DNA of 64,000 bases from Labilithrix sp. (GCA_019637225.1 JAHBWC010000028.1:1-64000); one strand, 5' to 3'; numbered from the stretch's first letter, positions 8,726 through 17,645 are shown. Notes: generated from the sequence alone by a model not told the origin. A program made the numbers and translations.

Positions 8726-9934
8726 TCACGCGTGGCGTGCGCGTAGGGGCAGCTCGCGGACGATCCGGCTGCGGAGCTGCAGCCAGCGCGCGACGTCGTT
8801 CTCGTAGAGCATGCCCGCGAGCGCGCCTTGTTCGTCGAGCGCCGGGAGCTGGCGCACACCGGTCGCGCCGAGCTTTCGCAGCGCCGCCGCGAGCGGCTCG
8901 GTGGGCGTCGTCACCACGAGCCGCTTCCGTGGCGTCATCACGTCGCGCACGGTCTTCGTGGCCCAGTCGCCGGGCCCGATCTTCCGGAGATCGTCGAGCG
9001 ACACGATGCCGAGGAACACGTCGCCCTGAATGACCGGGTACGCGGGCTCGTCGTGGCGCAAGAACCAGTCGTCGACCAGGTCGCGGACGGGGAGCCCCGG
9101 CTCGACCCACGCGCCGTGGACACGCATCAGATCGGCGACCTCGACGTCGGCGAGCGCCCGGTCGACCGCCGCGCCTCGCACGTGCGCGACCGCGGCGTTG
9201 CGGAGGAACAGGCCGATCAGCGCGAGCCACAGGCCCGACGTGAGGCCGGTGCCGAAGATCGGCACGCGGAGGCCGAGCACCATCGCCGCCCCGAGCGCGA
9301 CGAAGAGCCAGCCCACGGCCTGCCCTGCCCCGCCCGCGATGCGCGTCGCCCGCTCGAGGCTGCCCGTCACCTTCCACACGATCGCGCGGAGGACGCGCCC
9401 GCCGTCGAGCGGAAAGCCGGGGATCATGTTGAACACGCCGACGATGACGTTCACGGGCCCGAGCCAGACGAGCAGCGTCTCGATCGGACCGAGCTGCGAG
9501 ATCACCACCTCGGCAGAGCCGACGTCGGAGGCCCGCACGTTGATCAAGGCCGAGGTCGCCACGAGCATCGCCATGCCGAGGCCGATGCTCGCGATCGGAC
9601 CGACGATCGCGATGAGAAGCTCGGCCCGCGGAGTGGGCGGCTCCTTCTCGATGTTCGACACCCCACCGAAGAGATGGAGCGTGATGTCCCGCACGGGGAT
9701 CCCGTAGACGCGCGCGACCGCCGAGTGCGCGAGCTCGTGGACGAGGACCGAGGCGAAGAACAGCAGGGACGCGACGAGCGCGACCGCGAGGCTCGTCCCG
9801 AACGACCAGCTCGGGTGCCAGCTCGCGAAGAGCGACGTGAGGCTCCACGAGATGAGCACGAAGATGAAGAGCCAGCTCGGATCGATGCGGATCTCGATCC
9901 CGAACAGACGCCCGACGCGAAGCCCGTTGCCCAT
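8726..9934 (-). CDS. Site-2 protease (M50 family) with C-terminal CBS domains
   Basis: The 402-residue intramembrane zinc metalloprotease starts at the ATG at 9934 ([18 protein letters not shown], a typical family start). The frame extends further upstream but is then Arg-rich. The zinc ligands are in HELAH at residues 66-70 within a membrane helix, and the second motif is [11 protein letters not shown]. Five or six hydrophobic segments are visible. From about residue 275 two CBS motifs follow ([11 protein letters not shown] ... [32 protein letters not shown] ... [14 protein letters not shown]). In this Rip3-like subgroup CBS domains are thought to gate proteolysis by binding nucleotides. The substrate is not evident. 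It probably cleaves a membrane-bound anti-sigma factor or signal peptide remnants. Confidence 0.88.
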   Translation of the reverse strand: MGNGLRVGRLFGIEIRIDPSWLFIFVLISWSLTSLFASWHPSWSFGTSLAVALVASLLFFASVLVHELAHSAVARVYGIPVRDITLHLFGGVSNIEKEPPTPRAELLIAIVGPIASIGLGMAMLVATSALINVRASDVGSAEVVISQLGPIETLLVWLGPVNVIVGVFNMIPGFPLDGGRVLRAIVWKVTGSLERATRIAGGAGQAVGWLFVALGAAMVLGLRVPIFGTGLTSGLWLALIGLFLRNAAVAHVRGAAVDRALADVEVADLMRVHGAWVEPGLPVRDLVDDWFLRHDEPAYPVIQGDVFLGIVSLDDLRKIGPGDWATKTVRDVMTPRKRLVVTTPTEPLAAALRKLGATGVRQLPALDEQGALAGMLYENDVARWLQLRSRIVRELPLRARHA

Positions 9935-10234
9935 GATCGCGGGTGCGCACGGCGTGTGCCACGGGCGATCGAGCTCGACCGCAAGCGCGGTCTCCGACGT
10001 GCGGCCAGCGAGCAGAGGCGGCGTGTATCGAACACCGACACCCCGTTGCCCGCCGCGACGGCCACGCCCCGGCGGTGTGAAGACTCGCACGCGTTTGCGT
10101 CCGCGCGACCACGCGGACGAACCTCCTTTCGAGGTGTTGCATCGCGCCTCTTCGTGGCATGCGTGCTGCACCTCGTTCGGCGTCCGATGGGGGAATCAAC
10201 ACGGACCCTTTGTTGTCGTTACGTGGAGAGACCG

Positions 10235-10519
10235 ATGTCGACGCCGAACCGAATCGTCCTTCTGGACTCGAAGGGGGCAGAGCTCTTCTCGGGCGGGAGC
10301 CTCCTGTCGGAGCCGCCGCCCCCGCCGACGCTCCGCCGGGAGGAGCTCGCGGTCGGCGCGCCGCGTGACGTGTATACGGCGAGCCAGGAGGAGACACCGG
10401 TCGAGCACGACGAGGCGGACGAGCCGCTGCCGGAGACCCTCCGGAGCAGCGTGCTCGTCCGTGCTCGCGAGCCGGTGAGCCGTCCCATCGTGGTCGAAGA
10501 AGACCACCGTGCCGCATAG
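10235..10519 (+). CDS. Small hypothetical protein
   Basis: A 94-residue acidic, Pro/Glu-rich protein starting at ATG 10235, preceded by GTGGAGAG. The frame is open far upstream, but only this part has non-Arg-rich composition and a ribosome-binding site. It starts MSTPNRIVLLDSKGAELF and has no signal peptide, membrane segment or recognised domain. It ends 27 bases before the yqeY start, and the two are likely co-transcribed. A regulatory or adaptor peptide is possible, but nothing in the sequence decides it. Confidence 0.5.
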   Translation: MSTPNRIVLLDSKGAELFSGGSLLSEPPPPPTLRREELAVGAPRDVYTASQEETPVEHDEADEPLPETLRSSVLVRAREPVSRPIVVEEDHRAA

Positions 10520-10546
10520 CGGTGGCGCGACGGCGCCGGGTTTGCG

Positions 10547-10993
10547 ATGCTGCCCGCCGTGCTCGTCGACGACATCAAGAAGCAGATCACTGGGGCGATG
10601 AAGTCCGGCGACGCGGTCGCGCGCGACGTCCTGCGCCTCGCGCTCTCCGAGATCCAGACCACCGAGGCACGGAAGAACACCCCGGCCTCCGACGAGGACG
10701 CGATCAACGCCGTACGCAAGTTGATCAAGTCGAACGAGGAGACGCTCGGGCTCACGGCCGACGCGGAACGCGCGGGCGTCCTCCGTCGCGAGGTCGAGGT
10801 GCTCTCGGCCCTCCTCCCGAAGCAGCTCTCGGTCGAAGACATCGTGGCCGCGCTCGCTTCGGAGCACGAGGCGATCAAGGCCGCGAAGACCGACGGCCAA
10901 GCGACCGGCGTCGCGATGAAGCACCTCAAGTCGACCGGGGCCTCGGTCTCCGGCAACGACGTGGGCGCGGCCGTGAAGAAGATCCGGGGCTGA
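10547..10993 (+). CDS. yqeY: GatB/YqeY domain protein
   Basis: The 148-residue product fits the YqeY family in length and in its helical sequence, including the DDIKKQITGAMKSGD start, the VLRLALSEIQ segment and the C-terminal KHLKSTGASVSGNDVGAAVK. YqeY resembles the C-terminal tRNA-binding domain of the GatB subunit of the amidotransferase. It may influence tRNA-dependent amidation or tRNA binding, but its cellular role is not settled. In many bacteria it lies near rpsU or dnaG, which are not seen here. It converges with a leftward lipoprotein gene 17 bases away. Confidence 0.88.
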   Translation: MLPAVLVDDIKKQITGAMKSGDAVARDVLRLALSEIQTTEARKNTPASDEDAINAVRKLIKSNEETLGLTADAERAGVLRREVEVLSALLPKQLSVEDIVAALASEHEAIKAAKTDGQATGVAMKHLKSTGASVSGNDVGAAVKKIRG

Positions 10994-11010
10994 CGCGCGC
11001 TCGTCCTCGC

Positions 11011-11529
11011 TTACGGCGGGCAGACCGGAGGCGTCCCGCAAGCGCCGATGCGGACGCCGTGACAGTCCACGAGCCGGCACGTCTCGCCCGTCTCGCAGTG
11101 CGCGTCCTCCGCGCACGCGCGGGGACCGGTCGAGCACTCGGCGGCGAGCGCCGTGGTCGCGCCCTCGCCGCTGCCGCGCCAGCAGCACACGCTCTCGGTG
11201 TTCGGATCGGGACCGAAGCAGCGGTAGAGCGCGCCGCGCTCGGACCGGCAGCGGTCCTCGTCGGTGGTGCAGAACGCAGGACCCGCCGCCGAGACGCAGC
11301 ACGCGAGGCCCTGCGACGAGTCGCACGGACAGGACTCGAGCTCGGAGCCCGCGAGCGGCGGGAGCACCGCTTCACCGCCGTCCGCCGCAGGCGATGCGGA
11401 CTCGACCGCGCCGTCGGGCGCGCCGGCATCGGTGTAGGTTACATCCAGGTTGACCGCGGACTCGCAAGCGAGGCCGGCGGCGCCGACGCCGAGGGCGAGG
11501 AGCGCGACGGCGGCGAGGCGCGCGCTCAC
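11011..11529 (-). CDS. Cys-rich lipoprotein B of a tandem pair
   Basis: The 172-residue product starts at a GTG at 11529 that overlaps the TGA of the upstream gene as GTGA. GGAGGAGC lies just upstream. A lipoprotein signal ends in AGLAC. After it comes LDVTYTDAG, then a Cys-rich domain with about sixteen Cys, including CPC, ACC, VCCW and CHGVRIGACG. The upstream gene (11526-12146) encodes a protein with the same LDVTY strand and the same Cys spacing, so they are tandem paralogs. Probably disulfide-stabilised envelope proteins. A third gene of the operon is a TPR/membrane protein, suggesting one surface complex. Confidence 0.72.
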   Translation of the reverse strand: MSARLAAVALLALGVGAAGLACESAVNLDVTYTDAGAPDGAVESASPAADGGEAVLPPLAGSELESCPCDSSQGLACCVSAAGPAFCTTDEDRCRSERGALYRCFGPDPNTESVCCWRGSGEGATTALAAECSTGPRACAEDAHCETGETCRLVDCHGVRIGACGTPPVCPP

Positions 11530-12146
11530 AGCTCCTCCGGACACGTCGGCGTGCGCCCGCACTCGCCGATGAGGAACGGGTTCGCGACCCCGCAGGACTT
11601 CGTGAGGCAGGTGACGCCGTCCGGGCACCCCGCGCTGTCGAGGCACGCGATCGCCCCGCCCTTGCAATCCGCCGCGTAGGCGGCGATGCGCCCGTTCGCG
11701 GTCGTGCGCCAGCAGCACATGTCGTCACCGCGCGACTGGCGGCACGCCACGAAGACATCGCCCTTGCAGCGCACCGGCGCCTCGACGAGCTCGATGCACA
11801 CCGCCTCGTCCTTGCCGAGACAGCAGCCGAGGCCCGCAGTGTCGTCGCAGCCCGACGACTCACCGAGGCCGCCGTCGCACGGCCCGAGATCGCTGGCGGC
11901 GCTGGTCGGGGCCTGGGCGTCGACGGGCTCGACGCTCGACTCTCGGACGGTGCGCGACGCGTCGTCGACGCCGCTCGCGTCGGAGCCGGAGTCCTCGGAG
12001 AAGTCGCTCGACGCGTAGGTGACGTCGAGCTCGGCGACGGTCGCGCACGCGCCGAGAAGCGCGCTCACGACGGTGCACGTCCCGAAGGCGGCGCACACGA
12101 GGAGGAGACGCGAGCCGGCCACGCGTCCAGCGCGCCTCGGCCTCAC
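11526..12146 (-). CDS. Cys-rich lipoprotein A of a tandem pair
   Basis: The 206-residue product starts at GTG 12146, again overlapping the preceding stop as GTGA, so translation is coupled at both junctions of this three-gene operon. The signal peptide ends in LLGAC. The mature protein begins ATVAELDVTYASS, then an acidic Ser/Asp linker, then a Cys-rich domain (GLGCCLGKDEAVC, DDMCCWRTT, CLTKSCG, GECGRTPTC) matching the paralog encoded just downstream. No enzyme motif is seen. I infer a periplasmic or surface-anchored partner of the TPR protein encoded upstream. Confidence 0.7.
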   Translation of the reverse strand: MRPRRAGRVAGSRLLLVCAAFGTCTVVSALLGACATVAELDVTYASSDFSEDSGSDASGVDDASRTVRESSVEPVDAQAPTSAASDLGPCDGGLGESSGCDDTAGLGCCLGKDEAVCIELVEAPVRCKGDVFVACRQSRGDDMCCWRTTANGRIAAYAADCKGGAIACLDSAGCPDGVTCLTKSCGVANPFLIGECGRTPTCPEEL

Positions 12147-13129
12147 CAGAAGCCCTCGACGCCGAGGCCCGCGCCGCCACGCGAGGCGCGCGGCGAGACA
12201 CGCACGCCGGTCCGCGGACCGAAACGTGACGGGGCGGTCAAGTACAGGGCCGCACCTCCGAGCAGCGCCGCGCCGCCCACGGCGAGGCTCACCGTCGAGA
12301 TCGCCGCGGCCGTCTTGGCGGACTCGGTCTCCGCGTCGAGCGATCCGGCGGGCGCCGCGCAGTTGAGGACGGTGCCGCCGCAGGCGTTCTCGATGCTCTT
12401 CTTCCGGTCGAGCGTGAGGATGCCGAACACGATCCCCGTCGCGACGCCGGCGACGCCGACGGCGCCGACCGCGAGGCCGAGCGTTCGCTGGCTCGCGCCG
12501 GGATCGATCTCCGACGAAGCGCTCGTGCTCGCCGCGACCGGCGGCGGCGCCGCCCCGCGGCAGTCTTCCTGCTGGAGCGCGACGGTCACGGGCGTGGCGA
12601 CGCCCGCCGCGGCCGTCACCGCTCCCGAGAAGCGCTGTCCGGGGGCCGACGCCTCGACGCGATGGTTGCCTGGCATCGTCGCGTAGCCGGAGCGGTAGAG
12701 GTACCGGTCGACGACCTCTCCGTCGACGCGCAGCTCGAAGCCTGGCCGCTCGGTCGCCGCCGGCAGCGCGAAGACGAGGAGCGCGAGCCGGCTTTGAAGA
12801 GCGAGGGCGCGCTCTTCGGTGACCGCGAGGCGCTCGTCGCGGTTCATCAGCGACAGCGCCGCGGCCTCCTTCAGGACCTTCCACGCCTGGAGAGGATCGC
12901 GCGCCTCGATGCAGTCCGCGATGCTGAGGCGCGCGCCGATCGACGACTCGTACGCGAGGCTCTCGCGCAGCTTCGGGACGGCCTCGTCGCAGTTGCCCTG
13001 CTCGATCAGCTTCCGGGCCTCGAGGAACGCGGCGGCGGCCCGCTCATGGGCCCCCTCGTCGGCCTGCGCCCTCGGCGGTGCCAGAGCAACGACGAGCCCG
13101 ACCGCTACACCGATGAACCATCGACTCAT
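12143..13129 (-). CDS. TPR/signal-peptide protein with C-terminal membrane helices (paralog)
   Basis: The 328-residue product starts at the ATG at 13129, with GGGAG about ten bases upstream. A signal peptide (FIGVAVGLVVALAPPRAQA) is followed by TPR-like helices (FLEARKLIEQGNCDEAVPKL, LSIADCIEARDPLQAWKVLK), a PEGA-like beta region around 125-180, and two C-terminal hydrophobic helices near 205-225 and 275-295. It parallels the protein encoded at 7198-8199 in layout, length and the Cys-containing loop between the helices. It heads an operon with two Cys-rich lipoproteins joined by GTGA overlaps, so it may organise them at the envelope. Confidence 0.72.
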   Translation of the reverse strand: MSRWFIGVAVGLVVALAPPRAQADEGAHERAAAAFLEARKLIEQGNCDEAVPKLRESLAYESSIGARLSIADCIEARDPLQAWKVLKEAAALSLMNRDERLAVTEERALALQSRLALLVFALPAATERPGFELRVDGEVVDRYLYRSGYATMPGNHRVEASAPGQRFSGAVTAAAGVATPVTVALQQEDCRGAAPPPVAASTSASSEIDPGASQRTLGLAVGAVGVAGVATGIVFGILTLDRKKSIENACGGTVLNCAAPAGSLDAETESAKTAAAISTVSLAVGGAALLGGAALYLTAPSRFGPRTGVRVSPRASRGGAGLGVEGFW

Positions 13130-13237
13130 GACGCGAGGTCTCCCACGCTAGCGATACTGACATAGCTTCCTACGCGCGCGAGGACCGATTCGCTCCTTCG
13201 CAGAAGCTACGTTCGCAAGAGTGACGACCGAGCGCTC

Positions 13238-13281
13238 GCGCAGTTCGTTCGAAGCGCCCGCGCAGCTCGTTCGAGGCGCTC
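13238..13281. repeat. 22-bp imperfect direct repeat
   Basis: Two adjacent 22-base units start GCGCAGTTCGTTCGAAGCGC at 13238 and GCGCAGCTCGTTCGAGGCGC at 13260, differing at three positions. Each unit contains a TTCGAA- or CTCGAG-like core. They lie in the 213-base gap upstream of the TPR/lipoprotein operon start at 13129 and could be tandem regulator sites or chance slippage. Confidence 0.45.
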
Positions 13282-13342
13282 GCGCGCGTAGCAGAGTGGC
13301 GCGCAGTCAGCGCCGATGTGGGTAGCGTGCAAGAGACGACGC

Positions 13343-13711
13343 TCAGCAGGACGTCTTCGGATTCGGGAAAGCGTCGGCGTCGTCCTCGTGCGGGCGCGTC
13401 GTGAGGCACGCGAAGTCCTTCTCGACGAGGATGCGGAGCGTCCTACCTTGCCCGATGTCCTGCGCGCCCTCGAGCCCCACCGCGTCGCTCGCCGCCCAGG
13501 CGCGCGCCACGTCGGCCGGAACCGAGACCTCGACGCGGGGACCGGAGAGCGTCGCGGAGAGCGTCGTGCCACCGAACGCGATCGCGTAGCTGAGCGCGAC
13601 GTCCGGGCCGAAGCCGATCGACTCCTCCACGATTCCGCCCTCGGCCAGGGCCGCGACCTCGCCCTGCGAGAGCCGCAGCCTGATCGAGTCGCCACGGATC
13701 CGGAGCTTCAT
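13343..13711 (-). CDS. DUF7009-like small protein beside mobA
   Basis: A 122-residue protein starting MKLRIRGDSIRLRLSQGEV, followed by alternating strands and ending in a Cys-containing tail. The start motif and length match a family of small uncharacterised proteins I know as DUF7009. The assignment is from memory of the family pattern. Its ATG overlaps the TGA of mobA as ATGA, so the two are translationally coupled. Association with mobA and the divergent fdhD suggests a role in molybdenum cofactor enzymes, but that is inferred only from position. Confidence 0.65.
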   Translation of the reverse strand: MKLRIRGDSIRLRLSQGEVAALAEGGIVEESIGFGPDVALSYAIAFGGTTLSATLSGPRVEVSVPADVARAWAASDAVGLEGAQDIGQGRTLRILVEKDFACLTTRPHEDDADAFPNPKTSC

Positions 13712-14298
13712 CCTTCTTTGGTGTCACGGCTCGAGGCGACAGGCAAGGTATCCCAGTCGGTTAAGGTCGCCTCCTCCTCGGGCGTGAGCGCGAGGGGCTG
13801 AGCGCCGGCGGCGTCGAGCAACCGCTGGAGCTTGCGCTCTCCGCGCGCGGCGAGCGCGCGCGCCGTCGAGAGCACCATGGCGGAGTCGTAGCGCGCGAAG
13901 AGCGGCTCCCAGACGTCGCGCCCGAGCTCGGGCGCGCGCCGGCGCGGAGCGACGATCGGCGCGGGCGGCGCCTCGAGGAGGCGGCGCACGATGGCGCGAC
14001 CGAACAGCGGCATGTCACACGCGACCGCGAGCGCGGGACGGTCGCCCGCTCGCGCCAGGAGCGCGAGCAGGCCCGCGAGCGGCCCCTGGGCGCCAGGATC
14101 GTCGGGGACGACCTCGAGGCCGAGCTGAAAATACGCCGGATGAGCTCCGACGAGCACACACACGGCTCCAGCCTCCTCGAGGATCCGGCGGGTGCGCGCC
14201 ACGATTGGCTCGCCGTCGGGTGCGACGAGCAAGCCCTTGGCGATCCCCCCCATGCGGGAAGCGCGACCGCCGACGAAGATGCCCGCGACAGGGTGCAT
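13708..14298 (-). CDS. mobA: Molybdenum cofactor guanylyltransferase (MobA-like)
   Basis: The 196-residue product starts at the ATG at 14298 (MHPVAGIFVGGRASRMGGIAK). The nucleotidyltransferase signature VGGRASRMGGIAKGLL matches the GGxxxRMGxxK motif of MobA, which transfers GMP from GTP to molybdopterin to make the bis-MGD cofactor. A metal-binding VACDMPLFG matches the DxP motif of the family. Cytoplasmic. The gene is divergent from fdhD, with a 120-base gap holding both promoters, and is coupled to the DUF7009-like gene. The context points to a bis-MGD enzyme such as formate dehydrogenase elsewhere in the genome. Confidence 0.85.
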   Translation of the reverse strand: MHPVAGIFVGGRASRMGGIAKGLLVAPDGEPIVARTRRILEEAGAVCVLVGAHPAYFQLGLEVVPDDPGAQGPLAGLLALLARAGDRPALAVACDMPLFGRAIVRRLLEAPPAPIVAPRRRAPELGRDVWEPLFARYDSAMVLSTARALAARGERKLQRLLDAAGAQPLALTPEEEATLTDWDTLPVASSRDTKEG

Positions 14299-14418
14299 GA
14301 TGCAGCCGTCAGTGTAGCCGTGGCGCGTCGAGTCATCACCGCCCGCGCTGCGCCTCCCGACCGACCGGCGCGCGCGGCGAATGGCCTGCCGGGTCGGCCT
14401 GCGCGATACTCGCGGGCG

Positions 14419-15261
14419 ATGACGATCGATCGAGCCGTTCGTTCCTTCGACGTCGAGCGCCACGGCGCGGACGCGACCGGCGCGGGCGAGGCCCGCGCGG
14501 ACGAGGTCGCGGTCGAGGAGCCGCTCGAGGTCCGCATCTCCGGCGAGACGCTCGCGATCACGATGCGGACGCCGGGCCACGATCGCGAGCTCGTGCTCGG
14601 GTTCTTGCTCGCCGAGGGCGTCATCGCGAGCGCGGACGACGTCTCGCGCCTCGTTCACTGCGGGCGCACGACCGACGAGGGGCGCGACAACACGATCGAC
14701 GTGACGCTCGCGCCCGGCGTGAAGCCTCCCGTCGACCAGGAGACCGGGATGCTCGCGCGTCGAGGCACGCTCGTGACGAGCGCCTGCGGCGTGTGCGGTC
14801 GACGTTCGATCGACGATCTGCTCGCGCGCGCGGCGCCGCTCCACGACGAAGGGCGCGTCGCGCGCTCGGTCCTGACGGACGCGGTGGAGGGCCTCCGCGA
14901 AAGGCAGCCGGTCTTCTCGCGCACCGGCGGTTGCCACGCGGCCTCGCTCGTGTCGTTCGCGGGCGAGCACGTCGCGACGTTCGAAGACGTGGGGCGGCAC
15001 AACGCCGTCGACAAGGTCGTCGGCTCGCGGCTCCTCGCCGGAGCGGTGCCGCTCGAAGGTCACGTGCTCGTCGCGAGCGGGCGATCGAGCTTCGAGATCG
15101 TGCAGAAGGCGCTCTCCGCGGGGATCCCCGTGGTCGCGTCCGTGTCCGCGCCGTCGTCGCTCGCGATCGACCTCGCGCGGCGCGCCAACGTCACGCTCGC
15201 CGGCTTCGTCCGCGGCGGAGCGATGACGATCTACGCGGGCAGAGACCGCGTCGCGCCCTGA
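14419..15261 (+). CDS. fdhD: Formate dehydrogenase accessory sulfurtransferase FdhD
   Basis: The 280-residue protein starts at ATG 14419 and aligns with FdhD along its length. The hallmark TSACGVCGR (CxxC) is at about residues 119-127, and the typical segments EEPLEVRISGE, MRTPGHDRELVLGFL, TGGCHAASL and EDVGRHNAVDKVVG are all present. FdhD passes sulfur from a cysteine desulfurase to the molybdenum cofactor so that formate dehydrogenase becomes active. No formate dehydrogenase gene lies in this window. It diverges from mobA and converges on a beta-helix lipoprotein gene with 13 bases between the stops. Confidence 0.93.
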   Translation: MTIDRAVRSFDVERHGADATGAGEARADEVAVEEPLEVRISGETLAITMRTPGHDRELVLGFLLAEGVIASADDVSRLVHCGRTTDEGRDNTIDVTLAPGVKPPVDQETGMLARRGTLVTSACGVCGRRSIDDLLARAAPLHDEGRVARSVLTDAVEGLRERQPVFSRTGGCHAASLVSFAGEHVATFEDVGRHNAVDKVVGSRLLAGAVPLEGHVLVASGRSSFEIVQKALSAGIPVVASVSAPSSLAIDLARRANVTLAGFVRGGAMTIYAGRDRVAP

Positions 15262-15281
15262 CCGCCGCGCGCGCTCAGGGC
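15255..15281. terminator. Hairpin spanning both stop codons of convergent genes
   Basis: GCCCTGA at 15255-15261 and TCAGGGC at 15275-15281 are perfect reverse complements. The TGA and TCA within the arms are the stop codons of fdhD and of the leftward lipoprotein gene. The symmetric structure could terminate transcription from either side. No T-tract is seen. Confidence 0.45.
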
Positions 15282-16468
15282 TGCGATTCGAACGCGCCGA
15301 CGTCGCTCTTGGGCGCCGCGCCGACGCCGCCCGCCGGGCGCGGGCAGCCGAGGTAGTCCTCACCGGGCACGACGGCACCGTTCGGGATCGCGTCGACGAC
15401 CGCGGAGGTCGCGCCGAGGCGCAGGTCGCCGGCGTCGGCGTCGACGAGCGCAGGATCGCCGCTCGCGAAGGTGCCGCTCACGGGCGGCGTCGCCGCGGGC
15501 GTGGTGACCTGCCAGGCGAACGAATAGGCGACGTCGTAAGCGGAGCCCTCGATCCCCTTCGCGCCGCGCACGAAGAGGTTTCCGCTGGTCGTCGACTTGC
15601 GGTCCACGCCCTGGAGGCTGATGGCCGTGTCGAAGTCGTAGAACGTGTTGTGCTCGATCCTGGCGTTGATGACGCCGACGAGCCCCGACTCGGCGGCGAC
15701 GAAGGGCCTCGCCACGTGCACGAACGCGTTGTTGCGCACCGTGATCGTGACCGCGTGGGTCAGCGTGTCGTAGTTCGTGCGCGCCTCGACGCCGCGCTCG
15801 CGGTTGTCGAACGCGTTCGAGTCGACCGTGAGCTCGACGGTGGCCGCGACGAGCGCGTCGATCGAGCGGCCACTCACGCCGGCCTCGTTCGGCGAGCCGC
15901 CGCCGGTGAAGCGGTTGTAGCGAACGACGTAGCTGCCCGTCCTGTTCGCGACGATCGTCCCGCTCACGACGAAGCCTTCGATGTTGCCGCCGCTGCCGGC
16001 GAAGCCGATGTTCCCGGTGATCGACGCGCCCTCGCAGCCGCGAAGCGTCACGTACGCGGGCACCTGCCAGCCGGCGCCGAGCGCGCGGCCGCGCACCTGC
16101 ACGACGTCGCTCGCCTTCGCGTTCGCGAACGCGTCCTGCAGCGTCGACTCGCTCGGGACTTCGATGACGTTCGCAGGCGCGGGGTCGAGGCAGTCGAGCG
16201 GGATGGGCCGGCATGCGGCGCTCGGCCCGACGCCGGCGTCGCCCTTCGGTCCAGCCTCGAAGGCGCCGGGGCCCGACGCGTCGTCCACCGGACCGATCGA
16301 CCCGTCTTCGTCCGCCGCCGCCGCGTCCGCGCCCGGCTCGACGCCGGCGCCGACGGACTCGCCCTTCTTCAGCTCGTTGCACGCGAGCGCGGCCAACGTC
16401 GCGAGCGCCGCCACGACGGGCACACCTCGCACGTGGCGCGGGGCGCCTGTTCGGCGACGCGCGCTCAT
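15275..16468 (-). CDS. Parallel beta-helix lipoprotein
   Basis: The 397-residue product starts at ATG 16468, overlapping the upstream stop as ATGA. A lipoprotein signal ends in AALAC, followed by an acidic linker to about residue 85. From about residue 100 onward are many short turns with Asn at regular spacing (VTLRGCEGASITGNIGF, VVRYNRFTGGG, VTITVRNNAFVH, RIEHNTFYDF). This is typical of right-handed parallel beta-helix proteins of the pectate-lyase/NosD type. No catalytic residues are recognisable, so it could bind or degrade a polysaccharide. The upstream partner is a deacetylase-like protein, which supports a carbohydrate-related role. Confidence 0.72.
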   Translation of the reverse strand: MSARRRTGAPRHVRGVPVVAALATLAALACNELKKGESVGAGVEPGADAAAADEDGSIGPVDDASGPGAFEAGPKGDAGVGPSAACRPIPLDCLDPAPANVIEVPSESTLQDAFANAKASDVVQVRGRALGAGWQVPAYVTLRGCEGASITGNIGFAGSGGNIEGFVVSGTIVANRTGSYVVRYNRFTGGGSPNEAGVSGRSIDALVAATVELTVDSNAFDNRERGVEARTNYDTLTHAVTITVRNNAFVHVARPFVAAESGLVGVINARIEHNTFYDFDTAISLQGVDRKSTTSGNLFVRGAKGIEGSAYDVAYSFAWQVTTPAATPPVSGTFASGDPALVDADAGDLRLGATSAVVDAIPNGAVVPGEDYLGCPRPAGGVGAAPKSDVGAFESQP

Positions 16469-17577
16469 GCGGCCACCGGCGTGCGGTAACGCTCGGCCTC
16501 GAAGTCGGCGAAGGTGCCGAACGAGAAGCGGTCGGGGTGCGCGGCGACGAACTCGAGGAACGGCCTGAGGCTCCGCTCGTTGTGGCTCGTGAACGTCTTC
16601 GAGTGACCGATGAGCACGAAGGGCAGCGGCGCGTCCGGGTGCCCGTAGCGCGCCTCGACGCGCTCGAGTCCCTCGATGAGCTGCTTGCCGGTGCACTGGT
16701 TGAAGTCGACCTTCCACGGGTGCTGGCGCACGAGCGCGCTCGCCAGCCCGCGCAGCTTGCCGGCGATCGAGCGCGGCGGCCCCGCGACCTGGGGTCCCGC
16801 CATCGGATCGGCCACCGCGTCCGGGCTCGGCAGCGGGTTCAGCCGCTGCGCGATCACGCGGTAGACGCGGTTCGCGGTGAGGAAGACCCAGAGCCGCTGC
16901 TGCTCCGTGTAGATGGGGAACTCGAAGAGGCGCCCGTCGGGATCGCGACGGCAGACGTCGTTCGGATCGATGGGCCACGGGACGAGGTCGCTGTGCGCGT
17001 CCGAGTAGTCGAACTTGACGAGGTCGTCGTAGACGCCGTGCTTCCAGACCGACGTGTCGATCCGGAAGCCCTCTTCGACGAGGGCGCGCACGATGTTGGG
17101 CGACGGCTGCATCGACCAGTTCGCCGCGCGGAACGCGAAGCACTCGTAGTCGGGCCGGGCGACGCGGCAGGTCTCTTCGAGCAGGCCCTTGCCGCGACGG
17201 ATCATCTCGCGGACGCGCTCGTACGGGAGGCTCGCGAGGTCGTACTCCGCGTAGTCCTGCTTCCAGTAGCCCTTGGTCTCGTCCCAGGTGGCGTTGAAGT
17301 ACGACGAGTGGATGTGGAGCTGGACGTCGTGTCCGGTCTTCACCGCGCGCTGCATCTGACGGGCGATGGCGCCCCAGTGGAAGCGGTCGTCGCCGGTCGC
17401 CTCGGCGTACTCCTTGAACTTCAGGATCTCGCCGACGTCCGCCATGATCGTGAGCTTGCCGCCGTAGCGGTCGAGCTGGTCGAGCATGCGCGTCGTCGGA
17501 TCGACGACGAGGTCCTTGGGCGATCCCATCCCGCTGCCGTGGATCTCGTAGTCCGAGGTGAAGAGCACCTTGTACAT
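16465..17577 (-). CDS. Polysaccharide deacetylase-like protein
   Basis: The 370-residue protein starts at the ATG at 17577 (MYKVLFTSDYEIHGSGMG), with GTGAGG upstream. The start TSDYE matches the first-Asp motif of NodB-type deacetylases. HIHSSYF near residue 98 has an H-x-H pair, and FAFRAANWSMQPS around residue 156 resembles the motif-3 Arg/Trp region. FVLIGHSKTF near the C-terminus supplies another His. This fits the broad carbohydrate esterase 4/NodB fold used on sugar polymers, but not every metal ligand can be assigned by eye. No signal peptide is seen. It is translationally coupled to the beta-helix lipoprotein gene downstream. Confidence 0.65.
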   Translation of the reverse strand: MYKVLFTSDYEIHGSGMGSPKDLVVDPTTRMLDQLDRYGGKLTIMADVGEILKFKEYAEATGDDRFHWGAIARQMQRAVKTGHDVQLHIHSSYFNATWDETKGYWKQDYAEYDLASLPYERVREMIRRGKGLLEETCRVARPDYECFAFRAANWSMQPSPNIVRALVEEGFRIDTSVWKHGVYDDLVKFDYSDAHSDLVPWPIDPNDVCRRDPDGRLFEFPIYTEQQRLWVFLTANRVYRVIAQRLNPLPSPDAVADPMAGPQVAGPPRSIAGKLRGLASALVRQHPWKVDFNQCTGKQLIEGLERVEARYGHPDAPLPFVLIGHSKTFTSHNERSLRPFLEFVAAHPDRFSFGTFADFEAERYRTPVAA

Positions 17578-17645
17578 GGATGGCCTCACTCGAGCGTACG
17601 CCACGCCGAGCCGAGCGTCATCTCGCGCTTGCAGCGGCGGCCGCG

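Noticed and set aside
17580-17645. Earlier ATG for the leucyltransferase gene
   Set aside because: It would nearly abut the divergent deacetylase-like start and add residues not found in the family; the start at 17646 gives the usual length.
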